Source of the DNA: JAVJSF01 sp040219555
Lineage (GTDB): Bacteria > Actinomycetota > Thermoleophilia > Miltoncostaeales > Miltoncostaeaceae
DNA length: 64,000 bases
Direction of reading: 5' to 3'
Assembly: GCA_040219555.1 (NCBI GenBank)
Contig: JAVJSF010000009.1
Coordinates: 496,001-560,000, forward strand
Both the position numbers and the translations under genes were made by a program. Shown here piece after piece: positions 29,489 to 40,265 of this stretch (its first letter is position 1; each line of letters begins with the position of its first letter). Below the pieces are notes generated by a model, which saw nothing but the letters and a program-made list of their open reading frames with translations, was not told where the DNA came from and ran no database searches.

Positions 29489-29874
29489 GGCCAGGCCATC
29501 CGGACGGCGACCAGCACCAGCACGCCGGCGAACGCGTAGGTGAGGACGGCCGAGGAGACACGGCCCTTCACCGCGATCCCCACGCTCACCCCCAGCATCG
29601 CCGGCAGACCCACCAGCGCCGCCTTGGCCCAGTCGACGTTGCCCAGCAGGCCGTGGGTCGCGCCACCCCAGATCGCCGTGAAGATGACCGCCGCCAGCGA
29701 GGTGGCCGTGGCCACCTTGGCGTCGTAGCCCAGCAGCACGATCAGCAGGGGCACCATGATGATGCCCCCGCCCACGCCGAACAGCGCCGAGAAGAGCCCG
29801 GCCAGCAGCCCGACCAGCGCCAGCGGCAGCAGGTTGCGGCGGTCGGCCCCCGGCCCGTTGCTAGGCTCGTCCAA
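29485..29874 (-). CDS. Half-size TSUP (TauE/SafE) permease subunit, first of pair
   Basis: 129 residues if translation begins at TTG 29874, the only plausible start outside the divergent gene. SALFGVGGGIIMVPLLIVLLG and AKVATATSLAAVIFTAIWGG repeat the TSUP motif of the partner. The frame stays open far upstream but is antisense to the phosphatase gene there. The start is 2 bp from the divergent GTG at 29876. Start uncertain, family call firm. Confidence 0.7.
   Translation of the reverse strand: MDEPSNGPGADRRNLLPLALVGLLAGLFSALFGVGGGIIMVPLLIVLLGYDAKVATATSLAAVIFTAIWGGATHGLLGNVDWAKAALVGLPAMLGVSVGIAVKGRVSSAVLTYAFAGVLVLVAVRMAWP
29862..29867 (+). promoter_or_regulatory. -10 element TAGGCT, leaderless start of otsB
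   Basis: TAGGCT is followed by 8 nt and the GTG at 29876, identical in hexamer and spacing to the site at 4559. It lies within the start region of the divergent TSUP gene. Confidence 0.5.
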
Positions 29875-29875
29875 C

Positions 29876-30700
29876 GTGACGCTCCACCCCGATCTCCTCC
29901 GCGCGCTCGACCCGTTGCGCGATGCGCCAGAGGTCTCGGCCGTACTCTGCGACGTGGACGGTACCCTCGCGCCCATCGTCGCGCGCCCCGAGGATGCGGA
30001 CCTGGCGCCGGGCGCCCGCGAGGCCCTCACCGCGCTGCGCGGGCGCATGCGCCTGGTGGGCTTCGTCTCGGGGCGCGCCGTGGGCGACGCCATGGATCTG
30101 GTGGGCCTGCCGGGGTACGCCTACGCCGGCAACCACGGGATGGAGACCTGCCACCCCGGCGGCTCGCCGGCGCTGGCCTCGGGCGTGGTGCGCCACCTCC
30201 CGGCCATCCGTGACTTCGCCCGCCGCTGGCCGGCAGAGCGCGTCGGGGACGTCGGCGTGCGCCTGGAGGAGAAGGGCGCCACCCTCAGCTACCACGCCCG
30301 CGGCGCGGCCGACCCCGGGGCGGCCGCCGCCCTCCTGGCCGGACTCGCCGATGACGCGCGCGCCGCGGGTCTCACGCCCCGCCCGGGCCGCGAGGTGATG
30401 GAGGTCCGGCCCGGTGTGCGCATCGACAAGGGGACCGCGGTGCGCGCCCTCCTGGCTCGCAGCGGGGCACGCCGGGCGGTGTACTTCGGCGACGACTGGA
30501 CCGACGTCGACGGCTGGCGGGCCCTGGGCGAGTTGCGCGCGGAGGGGGTACTGGAGGTCGCCGTCGCCGTCGCCGTGGAGAGCGCGGAGGTGCCGGGCGA
30601 GGTCTCGGAGCAGGCCGACCACCGCGTCCGCGGGCCCGAGGAGGTGGTCCTCGCGCTGCGTCATCTGGCCGCGATGCCGGACGCAGGGCAATGGGCCTGA
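29876..30700 (+). CDS. otsB: Trehalose-6-phosphate phosphatase
   Basis: 274 residues, HAD superfamily. Dephosphorylates trehalose 6-phosphate. Motif I is CDVDGTLAPI (Asp nucleophile near residue 25), motif II lies in LVGFVSGRAV, the cap contains YAGNHGMET, and motif III/IV is DKGTAVRALL with FGDDWTDVDGWRALG. No trehalose-6-phosphate synthase lies nearby. The GTG start fits the leaderless promoter; frames opening earlier run through it. Confidence 0.88.
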   Translation: MTLHPDLLRALDPLRDAPEVSAVLCDVDGTLAPIVARPEDADLAPGAREALTALRGRMRLVGFVSGRAVGDAMDLVGLPGYAYAGNHGMETCHPGGSPALASGVVRHLPAIRDFARRWPAERVGDVGVRLEEKGATLSYHARGAADPGAAAALLAGLADDARAAGLTPRPGREVMEVRPGVRIDKGTAVRALLARSGARRAVYFGDDWTDVDGWRALGELRAEGVLEVAVAVAVESAEVPGEVSEQADHRVRGPEEVVLALRHLAAMPDAGQWA

Positions 30701-30716
30701 TTCCGCACTGAGCGAT

Positions 30717-30726
30717 GACATATGTC
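30717..30726. promoter_or_regulatory. Perfect palindrome GACATATGTC
   Basis: An AT-rich 10-bp palindrome in a G+C-rich background, 17 bp after otsB and about 100 bp before the L,D-transpeptidase -10. Possible operator; otherwise nothing recognised in the 163-bp gap. Confidence 0.2.
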
Positions 30727-30823
30727 CCTTATGGCGTTGCACGGGACCCCGGATGGCGAGCGGAGTGTTGCGAGAGCCCCGGTGACAGGCCGTCGTGGGG
30801 GGTCGACGACCGTACCTCCTTGC

Positions 30824-30829
30824 TACGTT
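30824..30829 (+). promoter_or_regulatory. Candidate -10 element TACGTT upstream of L,D-transpeptidase
   Basis: TACGTT lies 34 nt before the GTG at 30864, with GTCGAC 16 bp upstream as a weak -35 and GGGAGAGC as ribosome site. Confidence 0.35.
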
Positions 30830-30863
30830 CTCCACGTCCGCTGACGACGGGGTGGGAGAGCGC

Positions 30864-32492
30864 GTGCAGGCACTGGGATCGCGACGGGGCGGGCTGCTGA
30901 CGCTCATCCTGGTCGCCGCCGCTCTGGTCGCCGCGGCGACCCTCCTGATCTTCCAGTTCGCCGAGCGCCCGTCCGTGAGCGCCATGGGTCCGCAGCCGGG
31001 AGCCGCGCTCGATGCCCCGCGCGCCACCGTCTCGTTCGCCGTCGACGGCGAGGACCGCCTCTCGGACCTGTCCGTCACGCTGGACGGTCGCGATGTCACC
31101 GGCCGCGTCCGCGTCGCCGGCGCAATGGTGGAGGTGCCGGTCGCGGGGCTCGACGACGGCACCCACCAGGTGGCGGTGCGATTCTCCACCGACAACCTGT
31201 TCGCCCGCACGGTCACCGCCGACTGGGACTTCGAGGTCGACACCGTCGCCCCGCCGCTCACGGTGAGCGCGCCGGTGCCGAACACCACCTCGTCCCAGGC
31301 GCAGGTCCGCTTCCGCGGCACCAGCGAGCCGGGTGCGGCGGTGACCGTCGCCTCCACCGGCGGCGACGTGTCCACCACCGCCGGCCCCAGGGGGGGCTGG
31401 ACCCTCGTGGCCAGCCTGCCCGAGGGCGTCAGCGCCACGGCGGTCACCGCCGCCGACCGGGCCGGCAACACCACCGAGCGCCGCCGGCGCCACCGCGTCG
31501 ACACCGCGCCGCCGACCCTCCGCGTCAGCGCGCCCGCCGGCGACGAGCCTCTCACCGAGACCGATCAGCCCCTGATATACGGGGCCGTGGTGGGCGACAA
31601 CCCGCGCGCGCTCACCTACGTGGTGCGGGTCAACGGCTCGGTGGTCGCGCGGGCCGACGGGCGATCGGCAGCAACCGCCGAGGAGAGCCTCGACGACGGG
31701 GCCTTCACGGAGACCGTCGTGTCCGACGCCGGGGACGGGGAGGGCTCGCCCCTCACCCTGGACGGCCGTAGCTTCACGTTCGCCGTGGGCACGCTGCCTC
31801 AGGGACGCAACGTCGTGACGGTCATCGCCGCCGACGCCGCGGGCAACCGCGGCGTCGCCAGGAGCACCATGGTGGTCGACACCACCGACCAGTTCGGCGA
31901 GACCGACCTTGTGCGCGGAGCGCGCGGCGGCGATGTGGTGCAACTGCAGGAGATCCTGCGCGGCGCCGGCGTCTATCCGAAGAAGGCGAAGGCCACGGGC
32001 GCGTTCGACACGCGCACCCTCCGTGCGGTCAAGCGCTACCAGAAGAGCCGCGACCTGCCCATCACCGGCCGGGTCGACACCCGCATGCGCCGGGCGCTGG
32101 TCGGCCGCATCGTCATCAGCCTGGAGCAGCGCAAGCTGCGGCTGATCCGCGACGGCAAGGTCGTCAAGACCTATCGCGTCGCCATCGGCACCCCGAGCCA
32201 CCCCACCCCGACCGGCGACTACGAGATCATCGACAAGCAGGTCGACCCCACCTGGTTCCCCCCCGACTCGCCGTGGGCCGAGGGCCTCGGGCCCATCGCG
32301 CCGGGGCCGGGGAACCCGCTCGGCACGCGCTGGATCGGCACCTCGGCGCCGGCCATCGGCATCCACGGCACCTACGACGACGGCTCCATCGGCACGGCCG
32401 CCAGCCACGGGTGCCTGCGCATGCACATCCCGGAGGTGGAGGAGCTGTACGAGATCGTCACCCACGGCATGAAGGTGTCGATCCGCGCATGA
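30864..32492 (+). CDS. L,D-transpeptidase with Ig-like repeats and peptidoglycan-binding domain
   Basis: 542 residues, anchored by one N-terminal transmembrane helix (about 13-33). Two or three Ig-like repeats follow (each with a VDTxxP and AxDxAGNxxxR pattern, about 50-345). A peptidoglycan-binding domain (GDVVQLQEILRGAGVY ... AVKRYQKSRDLP) precedes a C-terminal YkuD domain. The catalytic motif is IGIHGT then SHGCLRM, with Cys as nucleophile. It makes 3-3 crosslinks in peptidoglycan or attaches proteins outside the membrane. GTG 30864 is chosen for its GGGAGAG site. The stop overlaps the thioredoxin start. Confidence 0.9.
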   Translation: MQALGSRRGGLLTLILVAAALVAAATLLIFQFAERPSVSAMGPQPGAALDAPRATVSFAVDGEDRLSDLSVTLDGRDVTGRVRVAGAMVEVPVAGLDDGTHQVAVRFSTDNLFARTVTADWDFEVDTVAPPLTVSAPVPNTTSSQAQVRFRGTSEPGAAVTVASTGGDVSTTAGPRGGWTLVASLPEGVSATAVTAADRAGNTTERRRRHRVDTAPPTLRVSAPAGDEPLTETDQPLIYGAVVGDNPRALTYVVRVNGSVVARADGRSAATAEESLDDGAFTETVVSDAGDGEGSPLTLDGRSFTFAVGTLPQGRNVVTVIAADAAGNRGVARSTMVVDTTDQFGETDLVRGARGGDVVQLQEILRGAGVYPKKAKATGAFDTRTLRAVKRYQKSRDLPITGRVDTRMRRALVGRIVISLEQRKLRLIRDGKVVKTYRVAIGTPSHPTPTGDYEIIDKQVDPTWFPPDSPWAEGLGPIAPGPGNPLGTRWIGTSAPAIGIHGTYDDGSIGTAASHGCLRMHIPEVEELYEIVTHGMKVSIRA

Positions 32493-32818
32493 GCGTCCGC
32501 GCCGTCACCGACGGCGACTGGGACGAGGTGGTGCTGGGCGCCGGCCCGCCGGTTCTGGTCGACGCCCACGCGCCCTGGTGCCGCCCGTGCGAGGCCGTCC
32601 ACGGGCTGGTGGCCGACGCCGCGGCGCGCCATGCCGGCCGCCTGCTGACCGTGTCCCTGGACATCGACGCCAACCCGCGCACCGCCGGCCGCTACGACAT
32701 CCTGGGCGTGCCCACCCTGCTCATCTTCCGCCACGGTGACCAAGTGGGGCGCGTGACGGGCAGAATCCGTCGCTCATCGCTTGAATCCGCCCTCGTACCC
32801 GTACTCGATCAGGAGTGA
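32489..32818 (+). CDS. Thioredoxin-like protein
   Basis: 109 residues with the thioredoxin fold. The active site is APWCRPC (WCRPC, about residues 29-33; usual form WCGPC). The cis-proline loop is GVPTLLIFRHGDQVGRVTG. No signal peptide, so cytoplasmic. ATG 32489 overlaps the L,D-transpeptidase stop by 4 bases, so translation is coupled. A role in redox control of nearby products is possible but not shown. Confidence 0.88.
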   Translation: MSVRAVTDGDWDEVVLGAGPPVLVDAHAPWCRPCEAVHGLVADAAARHAGRLLTVSLDIDANPRTAGRYDILGVPTLLIFRHGDQVGRVTGRIRRSSLESALVPVLDQE

Positions 32819-32825
32819 CCCACCG

Positions 32826-33089
32826 ATGCCGGCCATCTACTTCAGCCTTGCCAGCGTCCAGCCCTTCGCAGACATGGGGTCCGAGAAGATCGAGGACGGC
32901 GTCACGGTGGTGAAGGGGGACGGGGTGGTCGTGGGCCTGCGCCTGGAGGACCCCCGCATGGTGCTGCGCCTCTCGGAGATCTGCCAGAAGGCCGGCGTCG
33001 ACGAGGAGAAGGTGTGGCCGCGCCTGCGCGCCGACTCGGACGTGCTCACCGGCAACCGCAGGGCCACCTGGGGTGGCGGCGGGGCCTGA
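32826..33089 (+). CDS. Small protein of unknown function
   Basis: 87 residues, soluble, with a beta-rich N-terminal half (IYFSLASVQ ... GVTVVKGDGVVVGLRLED) and a helical second half ending in a Gly-rich tail. AGGAG lies 10 nt before ATG 32826. It sits 7 bp after the thioredoxin gene and overlaps the kinase-like gene by 17 bp, so it is part of this four-gene unit. No family recognised. Confidence 0.65.
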   Translation: MPAIYFSLASVQPFADMGSEKIEDGVTVVKGDGVVVGLRLEDPRMVLRLSEICQKAGVDEEKVWPRLRADSDVLTGNRRATWGGGGA

Positions 33090-33843
33090 CCCGCACCCGC
33101 CCCCCGGCTCCTCCTCCGGAGCGCGGCGCCTGTCCGCGGGCTCGCGCTCGCGCGTGTGGCTGCTGGACGGCCCGGCGGGCCGGGTGGTGGTGAAGCTGGC
33201 GGCGCTGGCGGCGGTGGTGCGAGAGGCCGAGGCCCTGTCGCGCGTCGCCGCGCTGGGCGTTGCGCCACGGGTGGTGGCCGCGGGGGACGGGGTGCTGGTG
33301 ACCGGTGCGCTGGCGGGCGCCACCGCCCCGGCAGCGGAGTGGGGGGCTCACCGGGCCCGTGCTCTGGGCGCGCTGCTTGCCCGTCTGCACGGCGCCGGGC
33401 CCGCCCCGGCGGGCACCTACGACGGCTGGGACCGGCCGGAGGCCGACCTCGGGGCCTACCGGGCCCGGCGGGCGGCGGGCCGGGCTGCGCCCCCGGCGCC
33501 CCTCGGGGACGAGGGCTTCACCTGGCTGCACGGCGACCTGTGGAGCGGCAACGTCGTCTGGGAGGGCGCACGGCCGGCGCTGGTGGACTGGGAGTTCGCG
33601 CGCCCCGGCGACCCGGCCGAGGACCTGGCCTACCTGGCCGCCATGGACGACCTCGACCCGGCGACGCTCCGGGCGCTGCTCGACGGCTACGCGCCGGCCC
33701 GCCGGGAATCGGTCGAGGCGGCCGTCGCCTGGTGGCGTCCCCTGCTGGCCGCCGAGTGCGCGGCGTGGTTCGCCGCCGAGGGCGATCACGATCGCGCAGG
33801 GGGGCTGCGGGCGCGGGCCGGGGCGTGTTGGAGCGCCGGCTGA
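33073..33843 (+). CDS. Aminoglycoside-phosphotransferase-like kinase (APH family)
   Basis: 256 residues. The N-lobe is short (RVVVKLAALAAVVREAEAL with the ATP-binding Lys). The catalytic loop is WLHGDLWSGNVVW (about 152-164) and the metal-binding loop ALVDWEFARPGDPAEDLAY (about 170-188), as in APH, choline and fructosamine kinases. Substrate unknown: a sugar, amino alcohol or antibiotic is possible. GTG 33073 lies inside the upstream gene. Very G+C- and Ala-rich. Confidence 0.78.
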   Translation: MAAGPDPHPPPGSSSGARRLSAGSRSRVWLLDGPAGRVVVKLAALAAVVREAEALSRVAALGVAPRVVAAGDGVLVTGALAGATAPAAEWGAHRARALGALLARLHGAGPAPAGTYDGWDRPEADLGAYRARRAAGRAAPPAPLGDEGFTWLHGDLWSGNVVWEGARPALVDWEFARPGDPAEDLAYLAAMDDLDPATLRALLDGYAPARRESVEAAVAWWRPLLAAECAAWFAAEGDHDRAGGLRARAGACWSAG

Positions 33844-33863
33844 TGGCACGAACGGAAGAGGTC

Positions 33864-33885
33864 CGCCGCGCCTCGTGGCGCGGCG
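33864..33885. terminator. Bidirectional hairpin between kinase gene and glnA
   Basis: CGCCGCGCC-tcgt-GGCGCGGCG is a perfect 9-bp stem between the convergent stops at 33843 and 33917. Confidence 0.5.
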
Positions 33886-33916
33886 CGGCGGGTCGGCCGC
33901 CGCGCCGCCCACCGGC

Positions 33917-35242
33917 CTACAGACGCGACAGGTAGCGCTCCAGCTCCCAGGTGCTCACCTGGCCGCGGTACTCGTCCCACTCGGCCCGCTTGAGGTCGAC
34001 CAGGCGCGAGTGGATGTGCTCGCCCAGGCAGGTCAGCAGCAGCTCCGAGCCCGCGCCCAGCTCGATGGCGTCGCCGAGGTTCTCGGGGAGCGACTCGATG
34101 CCCGTGCGCCGGCGCTCGTCCGGGGTCAGCTCGTAGAGGTTCTGCTGCATCTCCTCGGGCAGCTCGTAGCCCTTCTCGATGCCCTCCAGGCCGGCCTGCA
34201 GCAGCGCCGCGAAGGTCAGGTACGGGTTGCAGGCCGGGTCGGGCGAGCGCAGCTCCACCCGCGCGGCCTCCGCGCGGCCGGGGTGGTGGCCCGGGACGCG
34301 GGCGATGGCCGAGCGGTTGCGCCGGCTCCAGCCCACGTACACGGGGGCCTCGAAGCCGGGCACCAGGCGCCGGTACGAGTTCACCCACTGTGCGAAGACG
34401 CAGCTCAGCTCGCGGGCGTGGCGCAGGACGCCGGCGATGAAGGCGCGGCCGGTCGCGGACAGCGCCAGCGGGTCGTCCGTGGAGTGGAAGGCGTTCTGGT
34501 CGCCGCGGAAGAGGCTCATGTGGGTGTGCATGCCGCTGCCGTTGACGCCCGAGAGGGGCTTCGGCATGAAGGTGGCGTAGCACCCGTGGGCGTGGGCCAC
34601 CTCCTTCACGATGGTCCGGTAGGTCATCACGTTGTCGGCCATCTGCAGCGCATCGCCGTACCGCATGTCGATCTCGTGCTGGGACGGGCTGCCCTCGTGG
34701 TGCGAGTAGGCGATGTCGATGCCGATCGCCTCCAGCGCCATCACCGTGTCGCGGCGCAGGTCGCTGGCCGCGTCCAGGGTCGTGAGGTCGAAGTAGCCGC
34801 CGTTGTCGAGCACCTCGGTGCCCTCGGCGTCGCGGAAGTAGAAGTACTCCAGCTCGGGGCCGACGTAGAAGTGGTCGAAGCCCATGTCCTCGGCGCGGTT
34901 CAGCGCCCGGCGCAGCACGTGGCGCGGGTCGCCCTCGTACGGCGCGCCGTCCGGCAGACGGATGTCGCAGAACATGCGCGCCACCGCGCTCTCGGCCGGC
35001 CGGTAGGGCAGCACCGCGAAGGTGTTGGCGTCCGGGACGGCGACCATGTCGGCCTCCTGCACCGCGCTGAAGCCGGCGATGCTCGATCCGTCGAAGCCCA
35101 TGCCGTTGGCGAGCGCGTTGTTGAGCTCGTCTTGCGCGATGGCGAAGCTCTTGAGGTTCCCGAGGATGTCGGTGAACCAGAGGCGGATGAAGCGCACATC
35201 GCGCTGCTGCACCAGGGCGAGGACGTCCGGGGCGCTGATCAT
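33917..35242 (-). CDS. glnA: Glutamine synthetase type I
   Basis: 441 residues. Makes glutamine from glutamate, ammonia and ATP. Features are the N-terminal beta-grasp with NGMGFDGSSIAGF, the catalytic GPELEYFYF, HEGSPSQHEIDMRYGDAL, the ATP site NGSGMHTHMSLF and the Arg-rich NRSAIARVP / EARVELRSPDPACNPYLTFAALL. NLYELTPDE resembles the adenylylation-site motif; whether Tyr is modified cannot be told. GSI-beta enzymes are about 470 residues, so the size fits the shorter GSI-alpha class. GGAGA lies 5 nt before ATG 35242. Confidence 0.95.
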   Translation of the reverse strand: MISAPDVLALVQQRDVRFIRLWFTDILGNLKSFAIAQDELNNALANGMGFDGSSIAGFSAVQEADMVAVPDANTFAVLPYRPAESAVARMFCDIRLPDGAPYEGDPRHVLRRALNRAEDMGFDHFYVGPELEYFYFRDAEGTEVLDNGGYFDLTTLDAASDLRRDTVMALEAIGIDIAYSHHEGSPSQHEIDMRYGDALQMADNVMTYRTIVKEVAHAHGCYATFMPKPLSGVNGSGMHTHMSLFRGDQNAFHSTDDPLALSATGRAFIAGVLRHARELSCVFAQWVNSYRRLVPGFEAPVYVGWSRRNRSAIARVPGHHPGRAEAARVELRSPDPACNPYLTFAALLQAGLEGIEKGYELPEEMQQNLYELTPDERRRTGIESLPENLGDAIELGAGSELLLTCLGEHIHSRLVDLKRAEWDEYRGQVSTWELERYLSRL

Positions 35243-35297
35243 TGAGTCTCCTTCGCGGGGAGCCGGGGCGGGCCGGACGACAGGGTCCCACAACGGC

Positions 35298-35324
35298 GAC
35301 GGCCCCGCACAGGGCGGGGCCGTC
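35298..35324 (-). terminator. Hairpin between GSIII and GSI genes
   Basis: GACGGCCCCGC-acagg-GCGGGGCCGTC, a perfect 11-bp stem with a 5-nt loop, 39 bp after the GSIII stop. It should separate the two glutamine synthetase transcripts. Confidence 0.6.
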
Positions 35325-35362
35325 GTGACCTGCGATCCGGTGCCGCGGGTCGCGGCAGCCGC

Positions 35363-37507
<2,145 letters not shown>

Positions 37508-37675
37508 GGCGCGGAGGGCCCTCCTTGGGTTGCTCGGGGCGCTGCGCATGATACGGCCGCCCGGTACGGCGCTTCCTTGTGGATGCGTCCAAACGGCGGG
37601 GTGGCTCTTTGTCCGAGTGGCCAAATCGGTACCGGGGTGGTCCGGCCGGCCTTGCAACCTGATCCCGCGAGCCCC
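37508..37675. promoter_or_regulatory. Intergenic control region of glnN and PucR-type regulator
   Basis: 168 bp between divergent genes. TATCAT on the minus strand (37548-37553) is a -10 candidate 40 nt before glnN. GGAGGGCCCTCC (37514-37525 region) is a palindrome covering the glnN ribosome site. CGGTACCG (around 37627-37634) is an 8-bp palindrome nearer the regulator gene and a candidate operator. Confidence 0.35.
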
Positions 37676-39316
37676 ATGCTCGGAATGGTGAGCACCCACA
37701 CGGCCCGCCGCCCGGTCAGCACCGTCGCCGACGTCCTCTTGGCACCTGCGCTGGCCGGCGCCAGCGTGCTGGGCGAGACCGCGCGCCTGGTCTCTCCGGT
37801 GACCGTGGTCGCCCCGGCAGATCCCGGGGCGGAGCCCGAGGCCGGCGCCCTGCTGATCGTCCCCGACGCCGGCGCGCTGGCCGCGGCCGACCTCGGCGAC
37901 GCGGCGGCGGTGGTCTGCCGCCGGGCGCCGGATGATCCGGCCGCCCTCGGAGACCTCCCGGTGATCGTGCTGCCCCCGGGCGCGCCCTGGGGGGCGGTGC
38001 TCTCCCAGGTCGTCGGCCTGGTCGAGGGGGGCTCCGGCCGCGACGCCGCCCGCGACGCGTTGCGCGCCCCCCTGGTCGCCGGCCGTGGGTTCCAGGGGCT
38101 GGCCGAGGTGGCCTCGGAGATGATCGCCGCGCCCGTGGCCATCCTGGACGAGTACCTCGACAGCCTGGCGGCCGCGGCGCTGTCCGAGGACGACCTGGAG
38201 TTGCTCGCCACCGCGGTGTCCGCCGCGCACGGGCACGGGCCGGCGTCGTTCCTCGGCCTCTTCATGGAGCACGACATGCCCGGCCTCCTGCGCGTCCTCA
38301 CCTCGGGTCCGGCGGGGGCGACCGGGGTCATCGTCGTGTGGCTCCCCGGCGAGCCCACCGCCGCCCAGGAGTCCGTGATCGCCGAGCTCGCCGAGGCGTG
38401 CGCCCTCGAGCGGGCCCGGGAGGTGGTGCGCACCGAGACCGAGGCCCGTCTCCGGGGGGATCTGGTCGAGGAACTGGCGGCCGGCGAGGTCGTCAGCCGC
38501 GAGTCGCTGGTCCGCCGCGCGCGCCATCTGGGCGCCGACCTCTCCCGCGGTGCCGTCGCCCTGCTGGGCAGCCTGCAGGATCCCCACACCGACGGGCGCC
38601 TGATCAGCGATCAGCGCCTGGCGCGGAGGGTCCTGCAGCAGGCGCGCGTCAGCATCGAGATGCACGTGCCCCGGGCGCTGGTCGACTGGCGCGACGGGCG
38701 CCTGCTGGCGCTCATCCCGCCGCCTCCCGACGTGGCCGATCTCGCGCGCGACGACGTCGAGGAGCGTGCACTCACGCTCGCCAAGCGTGTCCTATCGGCA
38801 ACGGCGCAGACGGTCCCCGGTCTGGCGCTCACGTTCGCCCTGTCCCGCCACACCGCCGAGCCCGAGCGCCTGGGTGCCGCGCTGGACGAGGCCACCCTGG
38901 CGCTGTCGATCGGCGAGCGCCTCGGCCGCATGGGCGAGGTGATCACCTTCGAGGAGACCGGCACCTACAAGCTGCTCTTCCAGATCTTCGCCGACCGGCC
39001 CGAGGAGTTGTCGTCGTTCTACGACCAGACCATCCACCCGCTGGTGCGCTACGACGAGCAGTACCAGACCGAGCTGGTGACCACTCTGGCCACCTATCTG
39101 GGCAACGACTGCAACCTGGCGGCCACGGCGGGGACGCTCTACACGCACCGCCATACGGTGCGCTACCGGCTCGACCGCATCGCCGAGCTGTCGGGCCTGG
39201 ACATCGGCCGCACCGACGACCGCGAGAAACTGTCGCTGGGGCTCAAGGCCATGCGCCTGCTGGGGAAGCGGGTGGTGATGGTGGAGGACCGCAAGCGCAC
39301 GGCCAAGCCGGCCTGA
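37676..39316 (+). CDS. PucR/CdaR-type transcriptional regulator
   Basis: 546 residues. The C-terminal HTH_30 domain is clear: VTTLATYLGNDCNLAATAGTLYTHRHTVRYRLDRIAELSGLDI (about 464-506). Before it lies a CdaR GGDEF-like region (FALSRHTAEPERLGAALDEATLAL, about 382-405). The N-terminal 200 residues are not the standard PucR purine domain. It probably activates or represses the divergent glnN gene in response to a nitrogen metabolite; this is inference from position. The start may be ATG 37676, ATG 37685 or GTG 37688. Confidence 0.85.
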   Translation: MLGMVSTHTARRPVSTVADVLLAPALAGASVLGETARLVSPVTVVAPADPGAEPEAGALLIVPDAGALAAADLGDAAAVVCRRAPDDPAALGDLPVIVLPPGAPWGAVLSQVVGLVEGGSGRDAARDALRAPLVAGRGFQGLAEVASEMIAAPVAILDEYLDSLAAAALSEDDLELLATAVSAAHGHGPASFLGLFMEHDMPGLLRVLTSGPAGATGVIVVWLPGEPTAAQESVIAELAEACALERAREVVRTETEARLRGDLVEELAAGEVVSRESLVRRARHLGADLSRGAVALLGSLQDPHTDGRLISDQRLARRVLQQARVSIEMHVPRALVDWRDGRLLALIPPPPDVADLARDDVEERALTLAKRVLSATAQTVPGLALTFALSRHTAEPERLGAALDEATLALSIGERLGRMGEVITFEETGTYKLLFQIFADRPEELSSFYDQTIHPLVRYDEQYQTELVTTLATYLGNDCNLAATAGTLYTHRHTVRYRLDRIAELSGLDIGRTDDREKLSLGLKAMRLLGKRVVMVEDRKRTAKPA

Positions 39317-39475
39317 GTCCTCGACGTCGCCGGGCCGCTGTCGTCGCCCGTCCGGGCGCGTCCGGACGGTCGCATCATCGGATTAGCCCGTGGCCAGTGA
39401 CAGGACCGCCGGACCGCCATAAGCTCGCCCCGAGCCCCCGCATGTACGGGGGAGGAAGAAACCGGGGGAAGCACC

Positions 39476-40189
39476 ATGACCAGACGTCTGATCGGGCGGG
39501 CAGAGTGGTGGGCGGTGATCGCGCTCGCGGTCCTGGCCGGAGCGGTGCTGGCGTTCGCCATCGACCGCTCTGCCAAGCCGGCACACGCCCAGTCGGCCGG
39601 AGGCGGCATCACGCTCAGCGTGAACCAGCTCAGGATCAACCAGCGCATCTCGCAGGCGGCGGTGCGCCGCAGCAACGACGCCCTGCAGCGGCTCGACTCG
39701 CTGCCGGCTCCCGCTCCGGGCCCCGCCGGCCCGCAGGGCCCGGCCGGCCCGCAGGGCCCGGCGGCGGAGTCGATCAGCACCTACGGCACCTACATCCGCC
39801 AGATCCCGTTCGGCCAAGAGGCCGACCTCGCGACCAACGGCCCGCTGCGGTACTTCGCCCGTTGCGTGCTCAACGACGGCGGTATCGACGTGGTGCGCAT
39901 CTTCGCCGTGAGCACGGCCGCCAACGGCTTCTCCAGCGACAACGGCAGCACCCCGCTGACGGCGTCCGTTCCCGCGCTGGTGACGTCCATCGGCAACGGC
40001 CCGACGGGCAACGTGCAGTACGAGAACGCCATCGATGACGACGCCAGCTACGTCCGCTCCGGCGGCACCGACTACTACCTCGGAATCGATCTCGAGACGA
40101 TCGGCGCCGGCATCAACCTGAACGGCCCGGGCACCGGGTGCACCGTGGTGGGATCGGCCTTCCAGGCCACCTCGCCGGTCGCTCCCTGA
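39476..40189 (+). CDS. Secreted protein with collagen-like segment
   Basis: 237 residues with a signal peptide (TRRLIGRAEWWAVIALAVLAGAVLAFA). A helical region follows (SVNQLRINQRISQAAVRRSNDAL), then a short collagen-like run GPAGPQGPAGPQGPAAE (about 82-98) and a beta-rich C-terminal domain of about 135 residues with two Cys. The layout suggests a trimerising stalk with an exported head domain. GGGGGAAG lies upstream of ATG 39476. Function unknown. A hairpin 30 bp after the stop ends the unit. Confidence 0.75.
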   Translation: MTRRLIGRAEWWAVIALAVLAGAVLAFAIDRSAKPAHAQSAGGGITLSVNQLRINQRISQAAVRRSNDALQRLDSLPAPAPGPAGPQGPAGPQGPAAESISTYGTYIRQIPFGQEADLATNGPLRYFARCVLNDGGIDVVRIFAVSTAANGFSSDNGSTPLTASVPALVTSIGNGPTGNVQYENAIDDDASYVRSGGTDYYLGIDLETIGAGINLNGPGTGCTVVGSAFQATSPVAP

Positions 40190-40219
40190 TCGGGCTCGAC
40201 ACGTAGCGATCCCGCTGGA

Positions 40220-40250
40220 CCGCCGCCCCGGCTCCGCGCCGGGGCGGCGG
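40220..40250. terminator. Terminator hairpin
   Basis: CCGCCGCCCCGGC-tccgc-GCCGGGGCGGCGG, a perfect 13-bp stem, directly before the TAGCAT -10 of the next gene. Confidence 0.65.
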
Positions 40251-40253
40251 CGC

Positions 40254-40259
40254 TAGCAT
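40254..40259 (+). promoter_or_regulatory. -10 element TAGCAT, leaderless start
   Basis: TAGCAT is followed by 6 nt and the GTG at 40266, with no Shine-Dalgarno sequence. Confidence 0.5.
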
Positions 40260-40265
40260 TCCCTC

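Noticed and set aside
30701..30863. A c-di-AMP (ydaO-type) riboswitch upstream of the L,D-transpeptidase
   Set aside because: The conserved ydaO blocks are not present and the likely -10 lies only 34 nt before the start codon.
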